The position numbers and the translations under genes were made by a program. 64,000 bases of DNA from Parabacteroides sp. PH5-46 (lineage in GTDB: Bacteria; Bacteroidota; Bacteroidia; Bacteroidales; Tannerellaceae): positions 1-64,000 of the forward strand of contig NZ_JARXXA010000012.1 of NCBI RefSeq assembly GCF_029892785.1, in the 5' to 3' direction. This document shows, piece after piece, positions 1 through 7,507 of this stretch (within the stretch, counting starts at the first letter, position 1; each line of letters starts with the position of its first letter). The notes under the pieces were generated by a model. The model saw only the letters and a program-made list of their open reading frames with translations, made no database searches and had not been told where the DNA came from.

Positions 1-991
1 AAATACAAACAAAAAATTGCCTATATCATTTTACGGATACAGACAATTTTATTAAGTGAAAAACTTAAAGCCGCTTTTTAAGGGGTGACTAAGTAAGAAA
101 GACATAAAAGTAACTCCCTATTTTGTTAGCCATTCCGCTTGCGATGCCTATATGTTTTTAATTGAAGCAGAAGGGAAACGCATCCTTCACACGGGAGATT
201 TCCGTAATCATGGCTATTTAGGTAAAGGCTTAATGAAAGTTCTTGAACAAATTATATTACCTAAAGGCCAGATAGATGTCCTCATTACAGAAGGAACGAT
301 GCTGTCAAGATCAGAAGAGGAAGTCGTCATGCATGAATCTGAATTAAAACAGAAGGCTACTGAATTGATGAAGCAACGTAAATATGTATTTGTTCTTTGC
401 TCGTCAACAGACATAGATCGCTTATCATCCTTTTATCAGGCAGCACAGAAAAGCAATCGCAGTTTTCTCTGCGACAAATACCAAAAGAAGGTTTTTAAGA
501 TATTTACCGAAACAAAAGGAAATAGGAGTGAGATATATAAATTTGATGCAGAGTGTTATTATAGCCATGGACACACAAATCAATTCTCAAAAATAAAAGA
601 GAAAGGTTTCTGTATGTTGGTTAGAGCTAAACATTACCACCAGATTAAAGAGCTTCTATCTCAATTGCCGGAAGAACAAACACTATTCATTTACTCCATG
701 TGGAAGGGTTATCTCAAAGAAGGCGTGAATCAAAAACAAGAATATGTAAAGATTGCAGATTTGTTTAAGGATAGAGTAAAGGAACTTCACACAAGTGGAC
801 ATGCCACCCCCCAAACATTAGCAGATGTATGCAATCTTACAAACCCCACAACAGCAATCATCCCAATACACAGTGAATGCCCGGCCAAATTTAGCGACCT
901 ACCAATATCCGAAGATTTGAAATCAAAAATAATTACAAGCTCTACTTCAACAATACATGATTTTTCCAAAAGTATGCATACTTTCTTATAA
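1..991 (+). pseudogene. Decayed beta-CASP/RNase J-like metallo-hydrolase, 5' end outside window
   Basis: The longest clean reading frame begins with an internal Met at 152, but related sequence (PYFVSHSACDAYMFLIEAEG) is already readable from about 101, so the gene did not start at 152. Upstream, frame 1 is open from base 1, reads a plausible continuation ending in LSEKLKAAF, and then meets TAA at 79-81; the downstream part is in another frame. The rest shows HTGDFR and, near the C-terminus, HTSGHATPQTLADV, typical of metallo-beta-lactamase/beta-CASP RNA-processing nucleases of the RNase J type. I infer a pseudogene with a frameshift and stop between 79 and 100, truncated by the window edge. 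A sequencing error is the alternative. Confidence 0.65.
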
Positions 992-1007
992 AAGTATTAA
1001 TACTTTT
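968..1007. promoter_or_regulatory. Twin palindromes AAAGTAT-N2-ATACTTT
   Basis: Two near-identical palindromes lie side by side: AAAGTATGCATACTTT at 969-984 and AAAAGTATTAATACTTTT at 990-1007, with a half-like copy (ATACTTTTTT) at about 1019-1028. They overlap the stop codon of the upstream reading frame. Such tandem palindromes usually bind a dimeric regulator; the regulator is not identifiable here. The second palindrome could also form a weak hairpin. Confidence 0.45.
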
Positions 1008-1177
1008 GGGAAAAACTATACATACTTTTTTGTCCCAGGATTTGCTTATTGTAAAGAAACTAATAGTCACGTTAGATTATATATTCACAGAATTAGGTAT
1101 GTTTACCTGAATATCTACAATAAAATAGACGAACTTCACTTTGTTATATATCAGCTTATTACAGTAGTGCTAAAATC

Positions 1178-1257
1178 GCACCCATGTGTTTGATAGATCG
1201 CACCCGTGCGTTTTCGAAATTGCACCCATGCGTTTTGTGAAATGTACCCATGCGGTT
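1178..1257. repeat. Four direct repeats with exact 22-bp period (operator or iteron array)
   Basis: Copies GCACCCATGTGTTT (1178), GCACCCGTGCGTTT (1200), GCACCCATGCGTTT (1222) and GTACCCATGCGGTTT (1244) start exactly 22 bp apart, about two helical turns, so all face the same side of the DNA. The array lies 120 bp upstream of the ATPase/HTH gene at 1380, which suggests binding by that protein or another regulator. The rest of 992-1379 has no gene I can support. Confidence 0.6.
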
Positions 1258-1379
1258 TTTAGTTTGTGTAATGATTGCTTAAATTTTATGCTTGGTTGAT
1301 GTTTAAATGTAAGGAGAATGCAAGCTTGTTAATGAACTTTGGAGAATAAAGAGTAAATTTGTTCAGATATAAATACAAT

Positions 1380-2948
1380 ATGGCAATACCTGTAAACATA
1401 GAAAAGCTGATCTCCGGTCGTATAGTAGAGAACGAACGGATTGAATATAAGAAAGGTTGGAATCCTGCGTCGATCTATCGAACAATTTGTGCTTTTGCCA
1501 ATGATTTTGAGAATATTGGAGGCGGATATATTATCGTTGGTGCTGAAGAGGAAAAAGGTAGGGCTAAACGTCCGGTTATGGGCATTCCTGTTGAACAACT
1601 GGATACCATTCAAAAAGAAATGATTGGTTACAACAATCTGATACGCCCTTATTATGCACCCAAGATTAGTATTGAAACAGTTGATAAACAAAATCTTTTA
1701 GTAATATGGGTTCCGGCAGGTATGAGTCGTCCGTATGAAGTGCCGGAAAATATTACGGCAAAAGAGAAAAAACATCATTATTACATACGTAGATATGCAA
1801 GTACTGTTCAACCGAGCAAAGCAGAACGAGATGAGTTGATAAGTGTAAGTAGCCGGATACCATTTGATGATAGAGTTAATACACAAGCAAGTGTTGAAGA
1901 TATTTCTCCGCTTTTGATAAGGGAGTTTTTGCTGAATGTAAACAGCTCTTTAGTAGAACAAATTGAGACCACTCCCATAAATGAGATATATAGGGCAATG
2001 GATTTGGTTAGTGGTCCCGATGAACTGCTTTATCCAAAGAATATCGCTTTGATGATGTTTAACTACCGTCCCGAAAAGTTTTTCCCATATTCTCAAATTG
2101 AAATAGTGGAATTTCCGAGAGGACTAGGCGACCCTACCTTCTACGAAAAGCCGGCAATTACCGGACCTGTTTATATACAAATACAACAAGCACTTGCTCA
2201 GTTACGGAGCATGGTATTAAAAGAGCAGATATATAAACTTCCGGATAGAGCAGAGGCGCAACGAGTATGGAACTATCCACTTCGAGCCTTAGAAGAATGT
2301 ATTGCTAACTCTCTCTATCATAGAAACTGGGAAATTAGAGAACCCGTAGAAATACGGATATTACCTGATTGTATTGAAGTAATAAACCAAGGAGGTCCAG
2401 ACCGTAGTGTTAAGATGGATGAAATACAGAGCGGAGTCATCCACAACCGAAGATATAGAAATCGCAGAATAGGTGATTTTCTCAAAGAGTTGAATATGAC
2501 GGAAGGACGTGGAACAGGTATCCCCATCATTCGTAAAGAAATGAAAAATAATGGCTCACCTGAACCACGCTTTGAGACAGACGATAATTACAGTTATTTC
2601 ATAACTACACTACCTATTCATCCAGCTTTTCGTACTGATGATGGTATAAACGACAGTATAAAAATATCAAAAACGACTGATAATAAGCTTGATGAAATTT
2701 ACACCCTCATTCGTGACGGTGTAAATGACGGTGTAAATGACGGTGTAAATGAGATTGTTGGTATTCTTGTAAATATTGCAGGGTTAAATGCTATTGAAAT
2801 ATCTAACAGAATAAATAAAAGTTTAACAACCACAGAACGTTATCTCCGCATCCTAAGAAAAAAAGGTATTGTTGAATTTCAAGGAGCCCCTAAAACCGGT
2901 GGGTATTACTTTACATCGAAAGTAATGGATATTCTAAATGCGAAGTAG
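1380..2948 (+). CDS. AlbA_2-type DNA-binding/ATP-binding transcriptional regulator
   Basis: The N-terminal domain (about residues 1-130, with EYKKGWNP near residue 22 and an IGGGYIIVGAEE strand) fits the AlbA_2 (Schlafen-related) DNA-binding domain. Residues about 300-410 carry EECIANSLYHR, INQGGP and GRGTGIP, the fold of the HATPase_c_4 domain fused to AlbA_2 in this family. The C-terminus looks like a winged helix (NAIEISNRINKSLTTTERYLR). A linker repeats DGVN three times, encoded by three 12-bp tandem repeats near 2715-2750. I start at the Met of MAIPVNIEKL; an earlier Met exists at 1359 but is less conserved in style. The 22-bp repeat array upstream suggests autoregulation. Targets are unknown. 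Confidence 0.75.
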   Translation: MAIPVNIEKLISGRIVENERIEYKKGWNPASIYRTICAFANDFENIGGGYIIVGAEEEKGRAKRPVMGIPVEQLDTIQKEMIGYNNLIRPYYAPKISIETVDKQNLLVIWVPAGMSRPYEVPENITAKEKKHHYYIRRYASTVQPSKAERDELISVSSRIPFDDRVNTQASVEDISPLLIREFLLNVNSSLVEQIETTPINEIYRAMDLVSGPDELLYPKNIALMMFNYRPEKFFPYSQIEIVEFPRGLGDPTFYEKPAITGPVYIQIQQALAQLRSMVLKEQIYKLPDRAEAQRVWNYPLRALEECIANSLYHRNWEIREPVEIRILPDCIEVINQGGPDRSVKMDEIQSGVIHNRRYRNRRIGDFLKELNMTEGRGTGIPIIRKEMKNNGSPEPRFETDDNYSYFITTLPIHPAFRTDDGINDSIKISKTTDNKLDEIYTLIRDGVNDGVNDGVNEIVGILVNIAGLNAIEISNRINKSLTTTERYLRILRKKGIVEFQGAPKTGGYYFTSKVMDILNAK

Positions 2949-2997
2949 ATCATGTCCATTCTATAACCAGATCCATTATGGTGTAAAAAATAATAAT

Positions 2998-3801
2998 ATG
3001 ATAAGAGCACAATTGCAAAAAGAGGAGAAAGGAGTATTAGATTGTATTGAGCAAGGTTTTGTTCCGGAGTTTTTGTATAAATACATGAACTTGAAAACGT
3101 TATGTGATTTTGTTTTAGAAAATAATACGCTTCAATTCCAATCTCCTATCAGTTATAATGATCCTTATGAATGTGTTGCTAATATTGATATAAATTTTAC
3201 TTATGAAGAAGCATTATACTATCTATCATATTGTGAATCAACAGGGTTTATCCCTCCAAATATAAAGGAATTTATTGCTTTCAAAACAAGTGTGTCTCTC
3301 CAAGAAAAAGAATTATATTTCAAAAAAATGCTTGTAGATGTTTGGGAAAAAAGCAGTATTTGTTGTTTTTCTGAGATTAATGATGAAATATTGATGTGGT
3401 CACACTATGCTAATGAGCATAAAGGGGTTTGTTTGAAATTTAGTTTAAAAGACGATTTAAAATTCTTTTCAATGCCTCATAGGGTCAAATATGCTTTGGA
3501 GCTACCAGTAGTAAATATGATTAGAAATCCACAATCCATTATAGTTCCTATTTTTACTAAATATGAGAAGTGGAGTTATGAAGCAGAATGTCGTGTGTTT
3601 AAACAAAATGAAAATAAAGGAAAAGAATATAACACATTCAATAAAAGTGCATTGAGAGAGATAATTTTTGGATGTCGAGTAGAAGACTTTAGTATCAAAA
3701 TGATAAAAGAAAAAGTTAAGAAACAAAATTTTCCAAATGTGTCTTTTAAGAAATGTCAAGTTAATGATAAAGAGTATAAACTTAATATTTTTGAAGTTTG
3801 A
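2998..3801 (+). CDS. DUF2971 domain protein
   Basis: The protein carries the hallmarks of DUF2971: FLYKYMNL near the N-terminus, SPISYNDPYECV, a central CCFSE, and MWSHYANEHKGVCLKF. The family is widespread in bacteria and mobile DNA, and its biochemical role is not established. The reading frame is open from 2938, overlapping the previous gene's stop, but the Met at 2998 follows an AT-rich gap and precedes the conserved part. It follows the ATPase gene on the same strand and may be co-transcribed with it. AT-rich codon use resembles acquired DNA. Confidence 0.75.
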   Translation: MIRAQLQKEEKGVLDCIEQGFVPEFLYKYMNLKTLCDFVLENNTLQFQSPISYNDPYECVANIDINFTYEEALYYLSYCESTGFIPPNIKEFIAFKTSVSLQEKELYFKKMLVDVWEKSSICCFSEINDEILMWSHYANEHKGVCLKFSLKDDLKFFSMPHRVKYALELPVVNMIRNPQSIIVPIFTKYEKWSYEAECRVFKQNENKGKEYNTFNKSALREIIFGCRVEDFSIKMIKEKVKKQNFPNVSFKKCQVNDKEYKLNIFEV

Positions 3802-3849
3802 GATTTACGGTGATCCGTGCTGATATAACACTTTACATAATAATACATA

Positions 3850-3885
3850 AACAAAAGAGGCTCACGATTTCTCGTAAGCCTCTTT
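3850..3885 (-). terminator. Original terminator of the tRNA-Met gene, now displaced
   Basis: AAAGAGGCT at 3854-3862 pairs with AGCCTCTTT at 3877-3885, and on the minus strand is followed by TTTTGTTT. It lies just downstream (minus strand) of the left copy of the tRNA 3' half. It would have ended the tRNA transcript before the element inserted. Confidence 0.65.
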
Positions 3886-3893
3886 GTCTCTTG

Positions 3894-4000
3894 GTAGCGC
3901 GACCCAGGATTGAACTGGGGACCTCATGATTATGAATCATGCGCTCTTCCTTCGGCCTTCAAAAGCTTCGCTTTTAAAGAACCGGCTGATCTATCGCACC
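3894..4000 (-). other. Left attachment site with interrupted tRNA-Met mimic
   Basis: 3894-3947 equals the 3' 54 bases of the intact tRNA gene. On the element side, 3980-4000 reads (minus strand) as an 18/21 match to the 5' end of the same tRNA. Between the two, 3948-3979 is a 32-nt insert located in what would be the D-loop; it contains the hairpin AAAAGC-TTC-GCTTTT. The site is therefore a full-length but split tRNA look-alike, not a functional tRNA. The chromosomal side encodes ACCA at the tRNA 3' end (3891-3896 region), whereas the intact tRNA copy does not. Confidence 0.7.
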
Positions 4001-4044
4001 TTAGCTATTTTCTTAATCGATTCTTTTTTATTCTATTTTAGAAT

Positions 4045-4079
4045 GGTTTAACTCACGGTTTAACTGACAGGGTTAAATC
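4045..4079. repeat. Left arm-type integrase repeats
   Basis: GGTTTAACT occurs at 4045-4053 and 4057-4065, and a weaker GGGTTAAAT follows at about 4070. The 12-bp spacing and sequence equal the pair at 16394-16414 inside the other element end. Repeats placed this way in tyrosine-recombinase elements are usually arm-binding sites. The remaining non-coding stretch 4001-4250 shows no gene. Confidence 0.6.
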
Positions 4080-4250
4080 AAGAATGATTAATAATAAATT
4101 TCATATTTTCTCCTTCACGTTAGAAAGAGCATCAGAGAGTCCGCCAGCCAATAAAGCTAACGGTAATATCCTTAATGAATGTCTGCTATTTAATATAATA
4201 GTATTATGACTGGACTTGTCCTCATAATGCCCTATTATGTTATATAGCTT

Positions 4251-4589
4251 TTAGACATTCGTTAGGGATATGGCTCGCCACACACCATCAGGTATGCATA
4301 TAAATACAATTATTATAAATATCACTGCCAATAACAAACCTATCCCTTTAATCCACTTCTTCCTATAAAACAAGTATGGAACAGGAATGAAAGCTTGTAA
4401 CAATGCTATATATAATATCCAGTCAGGTAATGAATGAATCCAAATCTTAGGTAAATAATTGTAGATATTGCTTCTAGTTTCAAACCCATTTATTGCACCC
4501 TGACTGAATATATATAAGGAAATCAGAATCAACAATAACAATATAGGGACACGTATATCATTAAAATATCTAAGTATCAATGCCTTCAT
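4251..4589 (-). CDS. Small membrane protein, last gene of cargo operon
   Basis: This 112-aa protein is not a recognised family. It has about three hydrophobic segments (roughly residues 15-32, 57-76 and 83-103) with charged loops, so it is an inner-membrane protein. Its ATG overlaps the TGA of the preceding gene as ATGA, which implies translational coupling. Both it and that gene begin with MKAL, but the similarity does not extend further. It is the final gene of a run of membrane and exported proteins starting at 7161. The function is unknown. Confidence 0.6.
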   Translation of the reverse strand: MKALILRYFNDIRVPILLLLILISLYIFSQGAINGFETRSNIYNYLPKIWIHSLPDWILYIALLQAFIPVPYLFYRKKWIKGIGLLLAVIFIIIVFICIPDGVWRAISLTNV

Positions 4590-4858
4590 GTCATGTAAAT
4601 TAAATGATGTATAAACTTATCTACCATTGGATGCAAGTACTTGCCTAAATGATATGCCATTAATGGTATTGGATACAAGAATAGGAGTATTAAGCCATTA
4701 ATATATTGCTTCCTGAATATCAGATATAACCCATTAATAGACATAACAATAAGTGTATATGGTGTAAGAAATAACATTATAATAGATACTGTCCAAACAA
4801 GAATATCAATCCATGTAGTATTTGAAAACTTCTTTTTAAGTTGGAATAGTGCTTTCAT
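4586..4858 (-). CDS. Small two-helix membrane protein
   Basis: The 90-aa product has a short basic N-terminus (LKKKFSN) and two hydrophobic segments, about residues 19-45 and 52-72, ending in a His-containing polar tail. No known family is recognised. It is coupled to the next gene by a 4-base overlap and follows a 39-aa single-helix protein gene by about 20 bp. The operon context (lipoprotein, DUF805 protein, secreted protein) suggests an envelope-located function, which is an inference. Confidence 0.6.
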   Translation of the reverse strand: MKALFQLKKKFSNTTWIDILVWTVSIIMLFLTPYTLIVMSINGLYLIFRKQYINGLILLFLYPIPLMAYHLGKYLHPMVDKFIHHLIYMT

Positions 4859-4877
4859 TGTTGTAAAAGGCTAAATA

Positions 4878-4997
4878 TTAATTCAATATTGCAATAAATA
4901 TCATAACGACAAATCCAATAACACCTATTATAAGACCTGTGATAAGTAGAGTAACAGGAGATATCGCACATAGTATAATTTTCTTAGCCTTATTCAT
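4878..4997 (-). CDS. 39-aa single-pass membrane peptide
   Basis: The reading frame starts with ATG at 4997, inside the last codons of the lipoprotein gene (overlap 4990-4997), and ends at TAA 4878-4880. It encodes MNKAKKIILCAI followed by one long hydrophobic helix ending in IAILN. The overlap and the hydrophobic pattern shared with neighbours support it. There is no homology evidence. Confidence 0.45.
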   Translation of the reverse strand: MNKAKKIILCAISPVTLLITGLIIGVIGFVVMIFIAILN

Positions 4998-5724
4998 TTT
5001 GTAGAAGATAATCTCTGCCCTCTTTCAAATGCTTATACCAGATAAAGAGGTATTCCGCTCGCTCCAACATATTAGGTCTTAGATAATATAAATGAAACAA
5101 ACTCATTTCCCTTCCACCTGTATTTCCGTATTTCGGCTCAGTAATCAACAAAGATATATCCCGTGAACTATTAAAACTCTGTAACCAAAATAACTGGTCT
5201 TGCTCCAATAGCTTTTTATCCTCTGATTCCAGTAAAGACAATGTAAGGTTATAATATTTGCTCATCAATAGTTCTTCTGCCATATACCTGTAAGCATTGC
5301 ATTGCTCAATCCTATAATTCTTGTCAAAGAACAGGGCAACACAATATTCATATACTGTTTCTATTCTGAATTTCTCTTTGGTAAACTCAACAGATAAGGC
5401 AGTGTCTTCATTTGGAGATAAGTCTTGTATTAAATAATCTATATCCACATCTGCCATAAAGCAACTATCAACATTGCTTTTGAAAAGACTGTCTAATTCC
5501 AGACAGAAAGAAAGATAGGTTTCATCATTTTCGTATCTCTCAAAGATAGGTTCTACCTTATCAATACCCAATCTTTCTTTAAATTCATCAACTGTTTCTT
5601 TGCTTGGATGATATAACAAGTCACTGCCTCTATCCGTTTTTGCTCTATCAGGATTATTGCAAGAAATAATACCAACGCCTATTAATATCAGCATTGTTGT
5701 TTTTATGTATGCACTATTCACCAT
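4990..5724 (-). CDS. Lipoprotein of unknown function
   Basis: The N-terminus is a lipoprotein signal: hydrophobic TTMLILIGVGIIS followed by Cys22 and NNPD, a fitting lipobox (IIS-C). The remaining 220 residues are acidic and mostly helical (for example LLESEDKKLLEQDQLFWL and ERAEYLFIWYKHLKEG). I do not recognise a domain. It is likely anchored in the periplasm or outer membrane. It sits in the middle of the cargo operon, and its stop codon overlaps the start of the 39-aa membrane peptide. The product's size and helical nature would suit a binding or scaffold role, but that is a guess. Confidence 0.65.
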   Translation of the reverse strand: MVNSAYIKTTMLILIGVGIISCNNPDRAKTDRGSDLLYHPSKETVDEFKERLGIDKVEPIFERYENDETYLSFCLELDSLFKSNVDSCFMADVDIDYLIQDLSPNEDTALSVEFTKEKFRIETVYEYCVALFFDKNYRIEQCNAYRYMAEELLMSKYYNLTLSLLESEDKKLLEQDQLFWLQSFNSSRDISLLITEPKYGNTGGREMSLFHLYYLRPNMLERAEYLFIWYKHLKEGRDYLLQNE

Positions 5725-5837
5725 ATCAGCATTTAAAACTACTTTATATTGACTTATTCAGTTTAAAACTATAGACAGGGACATTTTTAACTTAGGGTCT
5801 ATAAAACCTTTATTCTGAAAAAAATGTCCTTATCAAA

Positions 5838-6002
5838 TCACTTCTTATTTTTCCCGCCAAATTTCATTGTAATGAAAATGAACAGGCAAAACAACAAACA
5901 AATGCCTGTTATTATCACTTCAAATATGCCAGGAGAATCAGGGTCTGTAAAGTCAACAATTTTTCCCCTGAGTAATATCCAATTAATCAAATAGTATACC
6001 AT
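5838..6002 (-). CDS. 54-aa membrane peptide
   Basis: ATG at 6000-6002 opens a frame ending at TGA 5838-5840. It overlaps the preceding 38-aa gene by 20 bp. The product has a soluble-looking segment (RGKIVDFTDPDSPG) followed by one hydrophobic helix (about residues 30-46) and a Lys-rich end. Support comes from tight packing in the operon only. A hairpin with arms GGACATTTTT/AAAAATGTCC (about 5778-5831) follows and may be a partial terminator or processing site. Confidence 0.45.
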   Translation of the reverse strand: MVYYLINWILLRGKIVDFTDPDSPGIFEVIITGICLLFCLFIFITMKFGGKNKK

Positions 6003-6099
6003 ATCCTCCGCAATCTACTAAAAATACTAAAAATAAAATGAATGCTGCTCCTAAGAACAGCAAAGCATATAGCCAATAATCTTCTTTATCTTGTTTCAT
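5983..6099 (-). CDS. 38-aa membrane peptide
   Basis: The frame starts 4 bases after the DUF805 gene's stop and ends inside the next small gene. The product begins MKQDKEDYWLYALL and consists of essentially one hydrophobic helix followed by DCGGYG. The spacing is what one expects in a compact operon. No family is recognised. Confidence 0.45.
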   Translation of the reverse strand: MKQDKEDYWLYALLFLGAAFILFLVFLVDCGGYGILFD

Positions 6100-6103
6100 A
6101 TCG

Positions 6104-6754
6104 TTATTTGTATTTTGGAGATGCTCCATATTCATTTGAACCTCTTTCTCCATCACCAAATAACATTATAAAGAAGTAAAGTGGAATAAGTTGAAACCAC
6201 CCTGAGTTCCCCCTGTCATGACAGCGTTTTGCTCCCTGTGCGCAGAATATCCAAAATAAAGGAATAAGTAGCAATCCCAGAAAAATGGCAACATATTCAT
6301 TGATTTCTATCATGCCCATATAATTAAATATCAACGTGTAATATATTGCAGCAAAAAGCAAGCAATAAAACAGGTAGGTAAAGCAGTACTCTGAACGCCT
6401 TATTCTCCCTTCAAAAGAAAACAAATGCTCCCAAAAATTGCTTTTTTGTTCTATTCTTATTGTGTCTATTTCTTCTGCCCCATCATAAATAGCGACATAA
6501 AGCGGAGTTGAATATTGGTTTATATAAAATTCATGTTCACCGGAAGCGGGAAGATCTTTAATTATTTGCAGTTGTGTCCTATGTTCAGAATATAAGCGGA
6601 TGCTTAACTCTGTAAAGTCTTTAGTCTTCCACCTGACAGGTATAGAGTTCATTCCACTGGGCAAAGTCACTTGCTGATTAATAAGCCTGTCATTTTGAAC
6701 GCAAATAGTTTCTCCATTGACGTACATTTTAAAAAGGTCTATAACGGGTTTCAT
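6104..6754 (-). CDS. DUF805 membrane protein with N-terminal soluble domain
   Basis: The C-terminal half matches DUF805: FSFEGRIRRSEY (about 113-123), two or three membrane helices (125-147, 154-173, 187-200), KRCHDRGNSGWF (176-187), and DGERGSNEYG (201-210). DUF805 proteins are small inner-membrane proteins of unknown function. The first about 105 residues are an additional beta-rich domain without a recognised family, which is unusual because DUF805 proteins are commonly little more than the membrane part. It lies second in the cargo operon after the secreted protein. Confidence 0.75.
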   Translation of the reverse strand: MKPVIDLFKMYVNGETICVQNDRLINQQVTLPSGMNSIPVRWKTKDFTELSIRLYSEHRTQLQIIKDLPASGEHEFYINQYSTPLYVAIYDGAEEIDTIRIEQKSNFWEHLFSFEGRIRRSEYCFTYLFYCLLFAAIYYTLIFNYMGMIEINEYVAIFLGLLLIPLFWIFCAQGAKRCHDRGNSGWFQLIPLYFFIMLFGDGERGSNEYGASPKYK

Positions 6755-6789
6755 AAAAAAGAATATTTAATAGTTATTTTTTTAGACAG

Positions 6790-7161
6790 TCATAACGCCA
6801 ACTGTCCTTGTCCATCAAAGTTTATATGATAATAGTATGTACCATTATAATTAATCGTCTTATTCACGCTGATAGTGAAATTGACTTTCTTGTTGACTAA
6901 ATAGTACATGTCATAAGGAATGGACTCACCACTTTCTTTAAGGTTGAAAGTCCCTAAGAATTTAACATCCCAGTATTTTTCATATCCATTTCGCTGAACA
7001 GTTATCCTGTCCCTTGTAATATAAACGGTGGCTTCACTTCGTTGTGCATTTCCTCTTGAATCTAACACGTATTTCACATGATACGTTTTATTGGCTGTAG
7101 TCTGTGCAAAGCCAATTGATGCAAATAAGAGCAAAAGTAGTAATAATGTGACTTTCTTCAT
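6790..7161 (-). CDS. Small secreted protein, first gene of cargo operon
   Basis: The 123-aa product has a clear signal peptide (KKVTLLLLLLLFASIGFAQ, cleavage after FAQ). The mature part of about 100 residues is rich in beta-strand patterns (YVLDSRGNAQ, VYITRDRITVQRNG, NYNGTYYYHINFDG) and has no recognised family. It is the first gene after a predicted promoter at 7464-7471 and a structured leader of about 300 nt, so it probably opens the operon running to 4251. It could be a periplasmic partner of the lipoprotein and DUF805 protein. Confidence 0.6.
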   Translation of the reverse strand: MKKVTLLLLLLLFASIGFAQTTANKTYHVKYVLDSRGNAQRSEATVYITRDRITVQRNGYEKYWDVKFLGTFNLKESGESIPYDMYYLVNKKVNFTISVNKTINYNGTYYYHINFDGQGQLAL

Positions 7162-7250
7162 TTTGAAAATTGTTTATGCTTCTTTATTCCTGTATGAAGC
7201 GGTTAATAATAAAAAACGTGGAACTAAACCATATTATCTGCTTAGAGGCA

Positions 7251-7380
7251 TCCCCATGCCCACAACTCAAATAAATGGAATAGCCCACGTCGTTTTATGT
7301 ATTAATCCCAAAGGAGTAAAAGCATAAATCTAACGTGAGCGCTATTTCCACTATCCCTGAGTTGTTATGAAAATTGGGGA
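7251..7380 (-). ncRNA. Long imperfect hairpin in leader of cargo operon
   Basis: Complementary blocks occur in nested order: TCCCCA (7251)/TGGGGA (7375), ACAACTCA (7262)/TGAGTTGT (7358), TGGAATAGC (7276)/GCTATTTCCA (7341), ACGT-CGTT (7287-7294)/AACGTG (7332), and TTTATG (7294)/CATAAA (7323). Together they form one interrupted stem of about 130 nt with a small apical loop. A TAnnTTTG box at 7464-7471 would start a minus-strand transcript containing it. It could be a cis-regulatory leader or a stand-alone structured RNA. Confidence 0.5.
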
Positions 7381-7463
7381 TTTTCTAAGCAAGGATAATA
7401 TCGTATAACGCTTTCGTAAATATGTCCTCCCACACCTTAACTCTTTAAGAAGTGGAATTGACA

Positions 7464-7471
7464 CAAAGATA
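7464..7471 (-). promoter_or_regulatory. Predicted -7 box of cargo operon
   Basis: TATCTTTG on the minus strand fits the Bacteroidetes -7 consensus TAnnTTTG. It lies between the stop of the RadC-like gene (7508) and the operon at 7161. No clear -33 TTG is visible. Confidence 0.45.
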
Positions 7472-7507
7472 AACAAAAGCGTTAAATATCGTATTCTGAT
7501 AAAAGAA

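Noticed and set aside
1178-1257. CRISPR array
   Set aside because: Units are 14 bp with 8-bp gaps and exact 22-bp period, and no cas gene is nearby; spacer lengths do not fit CRISPR.
7091-7327. Plus-strand frame of 78 codons
   Set aside because: It overlaps the signal-peptide region of the secreted-protein gene on the other strand and the long inverted repeat; composition is not protein-like.
7251-7380. Retron msr-msd RNA
   Set aside because: A long stem is present, but no reverse transcriptase gene is near it.
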